A stretch of DNA of 6,675 nt from CAYPSN01 sp041907025 (lineage in GTDB: Bacteria; Patescibacteriota; Saccharimonadia; CAILAD01; JADZBC01): assembly GCA_041907025.1 (NCBI GenBank), contig JAYRIB010000044.1, forward strand, positions 1 to 6,675, read 5' to 3'. Position 1 is the first letter of the stretch. Each line of letters opens with the position of its first letter. This document shows positions 1 to 4,268 of the stretch, in pieces. Below the pieces are notes generated by a model. It searched no databases, was not told the DNA's origin, and saw only the letters and a list, made by a program, of their open reading frames with translations. A program made the translations under genes and the position numbers.

Positions 1-495
1 AAACACGTACTGAGCCCTAACGAGCGCACCATTCTGACCGAAGAAGGCACCTATTACTTACTTGTGCTGCAGTATTATTATGTAGCACAGATGCTCAACA
101 AAACTAGCTGGCAAACAAACGTGGAGCCAGACGATCCGCGCCTCATACCCAATACGGATATATTTGCGTTTTACACTGGCAGGATAGAGAAGTGCTTGCA
201 GGCACTTGGGGTGGAAGAAGAATATACGTACGATGCCCAATGGAGGTTCGTGATTGAGAGCGAGCGATACCGCCGCAAAGGAACGTGGGAGCAAGCTGTG
301 CGCGCCGGCAGCCTCTACCCGGCTATGATGAAGCTGATGCGCACGAACATGACCAAACGGATCGTGATGACCGATGCCAAGCGAGAGGTGATAGACGCCT
401 ACAGTAGCAAAATCCACGGGGTGGCCGCTAAGTTCTACCGGAAGCTTGAAAAGGACTATTGCTATATTGGCATTCGCCATTTCGAAGATTCATAA
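1..495 (+). CDS. Unrecognised protein, 5'-truncated by the window edge
   Basis: The frame is open from the first base to the TAA at 493-495, giving 164 visible C-terminal residues; the true start lies upstream of the window. I recognise no family. The visible part is soluble-looking and mostly helical, rich in aromatic residues (a YYLLVLQYYYVAQ stretch near the visible start) and basic in its second half (KLMRTNMTKR). It has no signal peptide, membrane segment or obvious catalytic motif. A GTG at 64 could serve as an internal start, but the reading frame and composition continue upstream without a break and no ribosome site precedes that GTG, so a truncated longer gene is more likely. Codon use is mixed and GC is about 50%, unlike the GC-rich gene that follows. 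No clear terminator is seen after the stop; the next promoter begins 60 bases on. That this is a real gene is fairly sure; its function is unknown. Confidence 0.7.
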   Translation, partial: KHVLSPNERTILTEEGTYYLLVLQYYYVAQMLNKTSWQTNVEPDDPRLIPNTDIFAFYTGRIEKCLQALGVEEEYTYDAQWRFVIESERYRRKGTWEQAVRAGSLYPAMMKLMRTNMTKRIVMTDAKREVIDAYSSKIHGVAAKFYRKLEKDYCYIGIRHFEDS

Positions 496-554
496 ACCAA
501 GGTTGCTTTGATTTACACAGGGCTATTGTCATATATCCTGGCTCTATAATGGTA

Positions 555-583
555 TTGACAAAAGTAGTTATGATTGCTATAGT
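555..583 (+). promoter_or_regulatory. Strong sigma70-type promoter for the Pup-like gene
   Basis: A perfect -35 TTGACA (555-560) and a -10 TATAGT (578-583) are separated by exactly 17 bp, with an extended -10 TGC directly before the -10. The surrounding spacer is about 32% GC. Predicted transcription start is near 590, giving a leader of about 40 nt with AGGAG at 617-621 before the ATG at 632. This is the closest to consensus of the promoters in the window, so the gene is probably well expressed. A second TATAAT at 545-550 lacks a well-spaced -35 partner. Confidence 0.8.
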
Positions 584-631
584 ACTTCTACTTCATTCTC
601 AAACGAGACCCACTACAGGAGTAGTAGCACC

Positions 632-904
632 ATGCAGATGCAACTGAAGCAAACCGACCGCCCGCAGGAGGGGCAGCAGACGGACCAGGCCCGCACCCAG
701 GCGAGCACGACGAAGGCGAACCACGCCGCGACCGACGCTCTCCTGGATGAGATCGATCAGGTCCTGGACCAGGCAACGGTCGATGAGGCCGAGGCTGCTC
801 GCCGTGAGTACCGCGAGAAGCTCGAGTCCCTGTCCATCGGCCGGCGATCCAAGTCCGGCTGCGGTGTGAGCCGCTCCTGCGCCTTGTGCACCAGTTCCTG
901 CTGA
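632..904 (+). CDS. Pup-like small protein with a cysteine-rich C-terminal tail
   Basis: This 90-aa protein has three parts. Residues 1-33 are a Gln/Thr/Lys-rich, disorder-prone segment. Residues 34-46 read TDALLDEIDQVLD, closely matching the Pup core (TDDLLDEIDDVLE) that binds the proteasomal ATPase Mpa/ARC, and a charged helix follows to about residue 67. Residues 72-90 are a Cys/Ser/Thr-rich tail with four cysteines spaced C-x5-C-x2-C-x3-C. Known Pup proteins are about 60-70 aa and end in Gly-Gly-Glu/Gln, the residue joined to substrate lysines; that ending is absent here, and I found no frameshift that restores it. The ATG at 632 is preceded by AGGAG 10 nt upstream; an in-frame ATG at 638 is a weaker alternative. 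GC is about 68% with G/C-ending codons, unlike its neighbours, which suggests transfer. The gene stands alone between its promoter and terminator. Alternatives are a precursor of a cysteine-crosslinked peptide, or a chance motif match. The gene is likely real; the Pup relationship is plausible but unproven. Confidence 0.55.
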   Translation: MQMQLKQTDRPQEGQQTDQARTQASTTKANHAATDALLDEIDQVLDQATVDEAEAARREYREKLESLSIGRRSKSGCGVSRSCALCTSSC

Positions 905-965
905 GCCAAGCTGAGGAGTAGAGTTGAAGAGGGGGCGCGGTAGGCAAAGGACCTACCGGCCCACG

Positions 966-994
966 GGCCTTTGGGATTATCCCGGAGGCCTTTT
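966..994 (+). terminator. Intrinsic terminator of the Pup-like gene
   Basis: An 11-bp stem (arms 966-976 and 980-990, two G-U pairs) closes a three-base loop TTA and is followed by TTTT then GTATT. It lies 61 bases after the stop at 904. A second, smaller hairpin (GGTAGG 939-944 with CCTACC 952-957) lies between the stop codon and the terminator. No other gene is co-transcribed. Confidence 0.8.
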
Positions 995-1005
995 GTATTA
1001 GGTTA

Positions 1006-1054
1006 AAACGAAAAGCCCCCGCAAGGGCTCTCGGTTAAAAGAGCCCCTACGGGG
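1006..1054 (-). terminator. Intrinsic terminator of the winged-helix gene
   Basis: Read on the minus strand, a 15-bp stem (plus-strand arms 1017-1031 and 1040-1054, two G-U pairs, 8-base loop) is followed by GCTTTTCGTTTT. It lies about 22 bases beyond the stop at 1077. A shorter alternative stem nearer the T-run can also form. Its arm AGCCCCCGC recurs in the terminator at 3532-3585. Confidence 0.75.
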
Positions 1055-1076
1055 ATGGGTGGGGTATGCGGCTGCT

Positions 1077-1439
1077 CTAGGTCGGGACAAGGCCGCAGGC
1101 CTTAAGGTGGCCCTCGTACACCTGGAGCAACTTGTGTCCACGTGCAGTGATGTAGAACTTGAATTCGTTGGACCGATAACCGTGAAGCTCGGCTGAGTCG
1201 ATGAAGCCGCCCTTGCGTTGGTCACGGCAGACCAAATGGCAGGTATAGCTTGCAATCTGCAGATCACGGCAGATCTGTGCGCCCATTGCTCCTTCTGGAT
1301 GACGCTGCAGATAGCAGAGCACGTGCCAGTACATGGCATTGGCCTTTGCCTGCTGTCTGCCTCCAACAACCCGTGCCAGAGTCAGTGGGGTAATGACCAC
1401 AATGCCGAGCAGAACCTTGTTTGACACTGCTGCGAACAA
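1077..1439 (-). CDS. Winged-helix protein with hydrophobic N-terminus
   Basis: The protein has 120 residues from a TTG start at 1439, chosen because AAAGGA (plus-strand 1446-1451) sits 6 nt before it. A frame-extending TTG at 1454 would overlap that site. Residues 8-25 form a hydrophobic stretch (KVLLGIVVITPLTLARVV). Residues 36-112 resemble a winged helix-turn-helix: a first helix MYWHVLCYLQRHPEG, a short helix MGAQICRDLQ, a likely recognition helix around ASYTCHLVCRDQRKGG, then a beta-wing EFKFYITARGHKLL and a closing helix. This layout is seen in MarR/PadR-like regulators and in phage or plasmid replication-type winged helices, so a DNA-binding role is likely. The N-terminal stretch could be a membrane anchor; alternatively the protein starts at the ATG encoding MYWHVL (residue 36), which has only a weak ribosome site. 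Four Cys lie in the domain. It is monocistronic, with its own promoter and terminator. The target is unknown. Confidence 0.6.
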   Translation of the reverse strand: MFAAVSNKVLLGIVVITPLTLARVVGGRQQAKANAMYWHVLCYLQRHPEGAMGAQICRDLQIASYTCHLVCRDQRKGGFIDSAELHGYRSNEFKFYITARGHKLLQVYEGHLKACGLVPT

Positions 1440-1499
1440 GAACAGTCCTTTCAAGCTGCGGAGCAGCCAGTTTGGTGGTGGTTTGTACGACTAGCGCAT

Positions 1500-1528
1500 A
1501 TTATACAACAGTATTAACACTCTAGCAA
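1500..1528 (-). promoter_or_regulatory. Promoter of the winged-helix gene
   Basis: On the minus strand, -35 TTGCTA (plus 1523-1528) and a perfect -10 TATAAT (plus 1500-1505) are separated by 17 bp. Predicted start is near 1493, giving a leader of about 54 nt that contains a small hairpin (GCTGC / GCAGC) before the AAAGGA ribosome site. It separates this gene from the upstream methyltransferase-family gene, which has no clear terminator. Confidence 0.75.
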
Positions 1529-1537
1529 GGCTAGGCC

Positions 1538-2026
1538 TTAGCGCACGCGACGACGGGGGATAAAACGAGGGGTATTGAGACGGTAGCGTTCGTAGCGGGG
1601 GCCGAAAGTCTGTATGAGTAATCGCTCTTCGCGCTGGCTTTTGAACCAAAACAGCACCATGAGCGCCGCGAGGAGCAATAGTCGGACTAAGCCAGGGCGA
1701 ATCATAACGGTGCCAATACCCCAGAGTATGAGCCCGCTGTAGACTGGGTGGCGCATACGGCCGTAGAGCCCTTTGGTGAGGAGTTGTGCTCCCTTTACGG
1801 GTTCCGGCAGGACAGTAAGAGAGTATTTTCGCAGCTGCCAGAGCGCCACGAACACCATACTAAGGCCGATGATGCGTAAGGTGTTTGCCAGGAGGATGTG
1901 TACGCCACCTTCACGAATACCGGGGTAATACAGTATGGCTACCAACAAAACAGCCTGAGTGGCTAGCAGTGCATAGCTTAGCGTGTTTGGCTGTATCGCC
2001 TTAGAGGCCTTAGTACGACGCTTCAT
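1538..2026 (-). CDS. Isoprenylcysteine/phospholipid methyltransferase-family membrane protein
   Basis: The 162-aa integral membrane protein has hydrophobic segments near residues 16-35, 43-64, 97-109 and 112-129 and basic ends (MKRRTKASK and RRRVR). Residues 83-98 contain the family signature GLYGRMRHPVYSG, and residues 132-149 contain REERLLIQTFGPRYERYR. These are the SAM-binding RHP block and the following EE...FG..Y..Y block of the ICMT/PEMT family. Members transfer a methyl group from S-adenosylmethionine to a membrane-embedded acceptor such as a prenylcysteine or phosphatidylethanolamine. Bacterial members often have other or unknown substrates, so the substrate cannot be named. Length and motif order are normal for short bacterial members. 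The start at 2026 has no ribosome site; a TATACT -10 lies 6 nt before the ATG, which suggests a leaderless mRNA. Family assignment is firm; exact activity is open. Confidence 0.85.
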   Translation of the reverse strand: MKRRTKASKAIQPNTLSYALLATQAVLLVAILYYPGIREGGVHILLANTLRIIGLSMVFVALWQLRKYSLTVLPEPVKGAQLLTKGLYGRMRHPVYSGLILWGIGTVMIRPGLVRLLLLAALMVLFWFKSQREERLLIQTFGPRYERYRLNTPRFIPRRRVR

Positions 2027-2032
2027 GACATT

Positions 2033-2061
2033 AGTATAGTGCTTATGGTTTGATTAATCGA
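2033..2061 (-). promoter_or_regulatory. Putative leaderless promoter of the methyltransferase-family gene
   Basis: On the minus strand, TATACT (plus 2033-2038) lies exactly 6 nt upstream of the ATG at 2026, so transcription should begin at or next to the start codon. The -35 is weak (TCGATT, plus 2056-2061, 17-bp spacer). The same TATACT-6 nt-ATG arrangement occurs before 4901 and 5260, which raises confidence in it. Confidence 0.5.
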
Positions 2062-2082
2062 GCATAATTCATAACTGCAGAC

Positions 2083-2111
2083 TTGATATATCTTGATAGC
2101 TAAGGTATAGT
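2083..2111 (+). promoter_or_regulatory. Promoter of the 200-aa unknown gene; sets its start codon
   Basis: -35 TTGATA (2083-2088) and -10 TATAGT (2106-2111) have a 17-bp spacer. Predicted transcription start is near 2118, downstream of the ATG at 2113, so that longer frame would not be on the message and the ATG at 2161 is the real start. The 12-base string TAAGGTATAGTA covering the -10 recurs in the promoter at 2859-2887. Confidence 0.7.
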
Positions 2112-2160
2112 AATGCGGTTCTTTACCACCCTACAACGTCTATCAAAAAGGGGTACGGAC

Positions 2161-2763
2161 ATGAGCACCTTGCATCCAATGATCGATTTGATCGACTGGG
2201 ATGACCTGCAGCGGTCACTTAACCCACTGATCGGCTCGGTTGATTGGGCTGCGCTGGGATGGGGGCTCGAGCAGAGTCGCCTTCCTGGAGCCAATCGGGC
2301 GACAGACCTGAACCACCAACTGCTGCTGCTGTGGCACCGGGCTGGGGCCTTTACGGGTAAGCCAGGAGAGAGCAAGAAGCTTCAGTTGCTGGTGATCGAT
2401 TGGGGTGGGGCGCCATTTGCCAAGCGCGGCATTCCTGGCGCCAAGTACCCGATGACCATCATGGTGCCGTTGGTCGAGGCATTTATTGTCTCTCGACACA
2501 CCAAGCAGCGACCCAAACAGGCCGCCATGCAGGTGGTACGGAATTTCGATCCAGATGAGCTTGAGGCTTTGCGCGCGGCCCTGAGAAAGCTGCCACAAGG
2601 TCAGCTTAGCAAGAGTTTGCTGGGACGATTGCGTTTGCATGACGAGGGACAGGCCCCCTTGCTCTGCGACATTGGCGAGGCGCTCGACTTGCTCATGCGA
2701 GACATCGAAGATCACGTGTTCGGGGTTTCCAAAACATCTGCAGCAGGACTTTTGAGCAGCTGA
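2161..2763 (+). CDS. Unrecognised 200-aa soluble protein
   Basis: I recognise no family. The start at 2161 has AAGGGG 7 nt upstream (2148-2153) and lies downstream of the predicted transcription start; a longer frame from 2113 is excluded by the promoter. The N-terminal third is Trp-rich, with two similar motifs (IDLIDWDDLQRSLNPL at residues 8-23 and GSVDWAALGWGLEQ at 25-38) that look like a degenerate duplication around an I/V-D-W core. The middle (73-110) alternates KLQLLVIDWGG, a Gly/Pro loop and MTIMVPLVEAFIV, which could be beta-strands of a small alpha/beta fold. Residues 115-185 are helical and charged (FDPDELEALRAALRKL, DIGEALDLLMRDIEDHVF). There is no signal peptide, membrane segment or metal motif. 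It is monocistronic and shares promoter and terminator design with the next gene, suggesting co-regulation. Likely cytosolic. Confidence 0.65.
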   Translation: MSTLHPMIDLIDWDDLQRSLNPLIGSVDWAALGWGLEQSRLPGANRATDLNHQLLLLWHRAGAFTGKPGESKKLQLLVIDWGGAPFAKRGIPGAKYPMTIMVPLVEAFIVSRHTKQRPKQAAMQVVRNFDPDELEALRAALRKLPQGQLSKSLLGRLRLHDEGQAPLLCDIGEALDLLMRDIEDHVFGVSKTSAAGLLSS

Positions 2764-2769
2764 GATATA

Positions 2770-2821
2770 CGCCTCCCAAAGGAGTGCTATTGCACCTCCT
2801 TTGGGAGGCGCAATAGTTTTT
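2770..2821 (+). terminator. Terminator with a competing upstream arm (attenuator-like)
   Basis: The terminator hairpin pairs CTATTGC-A-CCTCC (2787-2799) with GGAGG-C-GCAATAG (2804-2816): 12 bp, one mismatch, loop TTTG, followed directly by TTTTT. Upstream, CGCCTCCCAAAGGAG (2770-2784) is perfectly complementary over 15 bp to 2796-2810, so it can form an alternative hairpin that breaks the terminator. The segment also contains CACCTCCTTT, the sequence expected at the 3' end of bacterial 16S rRNA. Confidence 0.75.
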
Positions 2822-2858
2822 ATCAAAACTTCACGCAATTTTATTACACACCTTATGC

Positions 2859-2887
2859 TTTACAAATTGTTAGCTTTAAGGTATAGT
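2859..2887 (+). promoter_or_regulatory. Promoter of the 173-aa unknown gene
   Basis: -35 TTTACA (2859-2864) and -10 TATAGT (2882-2887) have a 17-bp spacer. The last part of the spacer and the -10 (TAAGGTATAGTA) are identical to the promoter at 2083-2111. Predicted start is near 2894, giving a leader of about 37 nt with AAAGGA at 2916-2921, 9 nt before the ATG. Confidence 0.75.
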
Positions 2888-2930
2888 ATTTACGTTCTAC
2901 ACCATACGATCCCCGAAAGGATCACATACA

Positions 2931-3452
2931 ATGACTACCGCTACGGCGCCACAGACGGCGCCTTTTGAAACCCTGTCGCAAGCAAGCCTGGTGGAGCAGG
3001 TGCAGAAGAACACAGAGCTCAGCCCTAAAGCCAAGACCTTGGCCTTGTGCTTCATAGCCAAGCACTTTGGCGAGAGCACGTGGGGCAGTCGCACCAGTGC
3101 CATGCTTCGCATGATCATCGAGGTGATCGAAGTGGTTGAGGGGCTCGAGGGGTCGGTCGATGAGATCGAAACCGTACGCCGTGCGGCACAACAGACCCTT
3201 GAGACCAGGGAGCAGCAGCCAGTCCGACGCAGGATGCTTCGTGAGGGGTTGCTGGCCACGAGGGATGAAGTTCAGGTAGCCATCCATCGCAAGGCGCTGA
3301 ACAAGCCGCTGACGCAGCCGCAGTTGGTCGAGTACCTCGCTGACTACTTCGCGACGTTCATCGTGACCGAAGCAGCCCAGCCCGAGTACGAGGACTTCGA
3401 CCAGAAGGCTGATGCAGAGCGGGCCAAGCTCAAGGAACCGGCTACGGCCTAG
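2931..3452 (+). CDS. Unrecognised 173-aa helical soluble protein
   Basis: I recognise no family. The ATG at 2931 follows AAAGGA by 9 nt and a well-spaced promoter. Residues 1-14 are a low-complexity Thr/Ala/Pro start. The rest is predicted almost wholly helical: 17-48 (SLVEQVQKNTELSPKAKTLA), 54-96 (an Ile/Val/Glu-rich amphipathic stretch around MIIEVIEVVEGLEGSVDEIE, possibly coiled coil), 97-125 basic (PVRRRMLREGLLATRDEV), 130-147 (LVEYLADYFATFIV) and a charged tail. No membrane segment, signal peptide or catalytic motif is visible. Codons become more G/C-ending in the last third. Together with the preceding gene it forms two similar transcription units with the same -10 box and the same two-armed terminator, although the proteins show no clear homology to each other. 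A helical scaffold or adaptor role is only a guess. Confidence 0.65.
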   Translation: MTTATAPQTAPFETLSQASLVEQVQKNTELSPKAKTLALCFIAKHFGESTWGSRTSAMLRMIIEVIEVVEGLEGSVDEIETVRRAAQQTLETREQQPVRRRMLREGLLATRDEVQVAIHRKALNKPLTQPQLVEYLADYFATFIVTEAAQPEYEDFDQKADAERAKLKEPATA

Positions 3453-3464
3453 CGGCCCCATCAA

Positions 3465-3514
3465 CACCTTCTAGGAAGTGCAAACGCACCTTCTAGGAGG
3501 TGCGTTTGTTTTTT
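3465..3514 (+). terminator. Terminator with upstream repeat arm (attenuator-like)
   Basis: CAAACGCACCT (3481-3491) pairs perfectly with AGGTGCGTTTG (3498-3508), 11 bp with a 6-base loop, followed by TTTTTT. Immediately upstream, CACCTTCTAGGAAGTG (3465-3480) is a near-direct repeat of CACCTTCTAGGAGGTG (3487-3502). Because the unit is almost palindromic, the upstream copy can also pair with the terminator arm through G-U pairs. The layout matches the terminator at 2770-2821. Confidence 0.8.
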
Positions 3515-3531
3515 GCGTAATTATTCTACAT

Positions 3532-3585
3532 AAAAGTAAGGAGCCCCCGCAGAAGCCCCTTAGCTAAAGGGCGCCCGCGAGGGCT
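3532..3585 (-). terminator. Terminator of the minus-strand membrane-protein pair
   Basis: On the minus strand, the outer stem pairs AGCCCTCGC with GCGGGGGCT (plus arms 3577-3585 and 3542-3550, one G-U pair), with an inner CCCTT/AAGGG stem (3557-3561 with 3567-3571). CTCCTTACTTTTA follows. It faces the terminator at 3465-3514, so the 150-base gap 3453-3602 is taken up by two converging terminators. The T-run is weak. Confidence 0.55.
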
Positions 3586-3602
3586 TAGGTGAAGCACCTG
3601 TG

Positions 3603-3935
3603 TCAGTAGGTGCGGTGGTCTTGCTCGGGCGAGGTCGGCCGGAGGCTGTCCGGCGGTTCGTCTGGGTCCGTACGAGGCAGCGGCATGGAGTACCAGTCAC
3701 TCCGGTACACGATGAAGACGAAACAGCCCAACACGGCCAAGCTCAGGAGCAGGATCGCCAGAGAGAGCAGGGCTACTTGCCAGGGGTGTTGTGCCTCCTC
3801 CAGTCGAAGCTTGGCAACGAACAGCAGTACAGCGGAGATGAGACCCCCAATCGCCGCAACCCCATTCCAGTAGTCGGCTTCGCTGGGCTCAGGATCATCA
3901 CGGGGATGATCGGAAGGGTCGTTCTGAACTGTCAC
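3603..3935 (-). CDS. Small two-helix membrane protein, function unknown
   Basis: The 110-aa protein starts with GTG at 3935, supported by TAGGAGG that overlaps the stop codon of the preceding gene and lies 5 nt before the GTG. Residues 1-22 are acidic and Pro-rich (NDPSDHPRDDPEPSEADYW). Membrane segments lie at about 24-42 (GVAAIGGLISAVLLFVAKL) and 53-77 (QVALLSLAILLLSLAVLGCFVF). Residues 84-110 are again Pro/Asp/Glu-rich. This gives two charged, disordered tails on the same side of the membrane with a short connector (RLEEAQHP). No family is recognised. It is translationally coupled to the 45-aa membrane protein upstream (9-bp gap), so the two probably act together. Codon use is G/C-ending. 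The real-gene call rests on the ribosome site, the operon layout and the terminator. Confidence 0.65.
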   Translation of the reverse strand: MTVQNDPSDHPRDDPEPSEADYWNGVAAIGGLISAVLLFVAKLRLEEAQHPWQVALLSLAILLLSLAVLGCFVFIVYRSDWYSMPLPRTDPDEPPDSLRPTSPEQDHRTY

Positions 3936-3944
3936 TAGTGCCTC

Positions 3945-4082
3945 CTAGAAGTCGCTGGTCCAGCCAGCGTATCCATTGATGAGGACAACTGCGATCATGA
4001 AGATCACAACTGCTGCCACGGTGGCGGCCCGCCTTACCAGCCGCTTGCGCCGTCGGCGTGCAACTCTATGTACGTCTTCCAA
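3945..4082 (-). CDS. 45-aa basic single-span membrane protein
   Basis: I chose the TTG at 4082 because a well-formed promoter (4126-4154) lies inside any longer frame and AAAGAG (plus 4090-4095) precedes it by 7 nt. A frame extended to GTG at 4166 would add 28 residues but has no ribosome site, and its start would lie upstream of the predicted transcript. The protein begins with a very basic segment (HRVARRRRKRLVRR, residues 5-18) followed by one membrane span (19-37, AATVAAVVIFMIAVVLING) and a short tail. By the positive-inside rule, the N-terminus faces the cytoplasm. No family is recognised. Its stop overlaps the ribosome site of the 110-aa membrane protein, so the two form a tight operon. 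The start choice is moderately sure; the stop is firm. Confidence 0.55.
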   Translation of the reverse strand: MEDVHRVARRRRKRLVRRAATVAAVVIFMIAVVLINGYAGWTSDF

Positions 4083-4125
4083 GGTACGTCTCTTTCGATA
4101 GAAGGGATATGCGAACAGGACTGCT

Positions 4126-4154
4126 ATAATACCGCTTGCGCACGTTCTCGTCAA
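4126..4154 (-). promoter_or_regulatory. Minus-strand promoter of the small membrane-protein pair
   Basis: On the minus strand, -35 TTGACG (plus 4149-4154) and -10 TATTAT (plus 4126-4131) are separated by 17 bp. Predicted start is near 4119. Its -35 is only 15 bp from the -35 of the divergent plus-strand promoter (4170-4175), so the two polymerase sites abut or overlap. Confidence 0.65.
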
Positions 4155-4169
4155 TGCTCCGGGCACCTA

Positions 4170-4198
4170 TTGACAAATCGGAGCGCTTATGCTAGAAT
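4170..4198 (+). promoter_or_regulatory. Promoter of the four-helix membrane protein
   Basis: A perfect -35 TTGACA (4170-4175) and -10 TAGAAT (4193-4198) have a 17-bp spacer. The predicted leader is about 64 nt and contains a small GC hairpin (GCGGG / CCCGC near 4232-4248) before AGGAG at 4259-4263. Confidence 0.75.
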
Positions 4199-4268
4199 GG
4201 CTTCGTTCGGTGTTCGCCGGATCTAACCATCCGCGGGCCCGACCCGCACTTCACATTTAGGAGAAACC

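Noticed and set aside
459..647. 62-aa plus-strand frame between the first gene and the Pup-like gene
   Set aside because: It starts inside the preceding gene, runs through the AT-rich promoter region and has no ribosome site.
632..904. Frameshifted normal Pup with a Gly-Gly-Gln/Glu end
   Set aside because: I read the other two forward frames after the LLDEID core; neither gives a Gly-Gly-Gln/Glu ending at the expected distance.
588..947. 119-aa minus-strand frame opposite the Pup-like gene
   Set aside because: Arg/Ser/Pro/Gly-rich product typical of an antisense shadow of a GC-rich gene; the forward gene has the promoter, ribosome site and terminator.
2113..2160. N-terminal extension of the 200-aa unknown gene from ATG 2113
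   Set aside because: The ATG lies 2 bases after the -10 hexamer, upstream of the predicted transcription start.
2215..2838. 207-aa minus-strand frame opposite the 200-aa unknown gene
   Set aside because: It runs through the plus-strand terminator; the plus-strand frame has a promoter, ribosome site and terminator in the right places.
2922..3467. 181-aa minus-strand frame opposite the 173-aa unknown gene
   Set aside because: No promoter or ribosome site, Leu/Arg-rich shadow composition, and it starts in the terminator region of the plus-strand gene.
3465..3502. CRISPR-like or tandem repeat
   Set aside because: Only two copies, and they are better explained as arms of the terminator structure.
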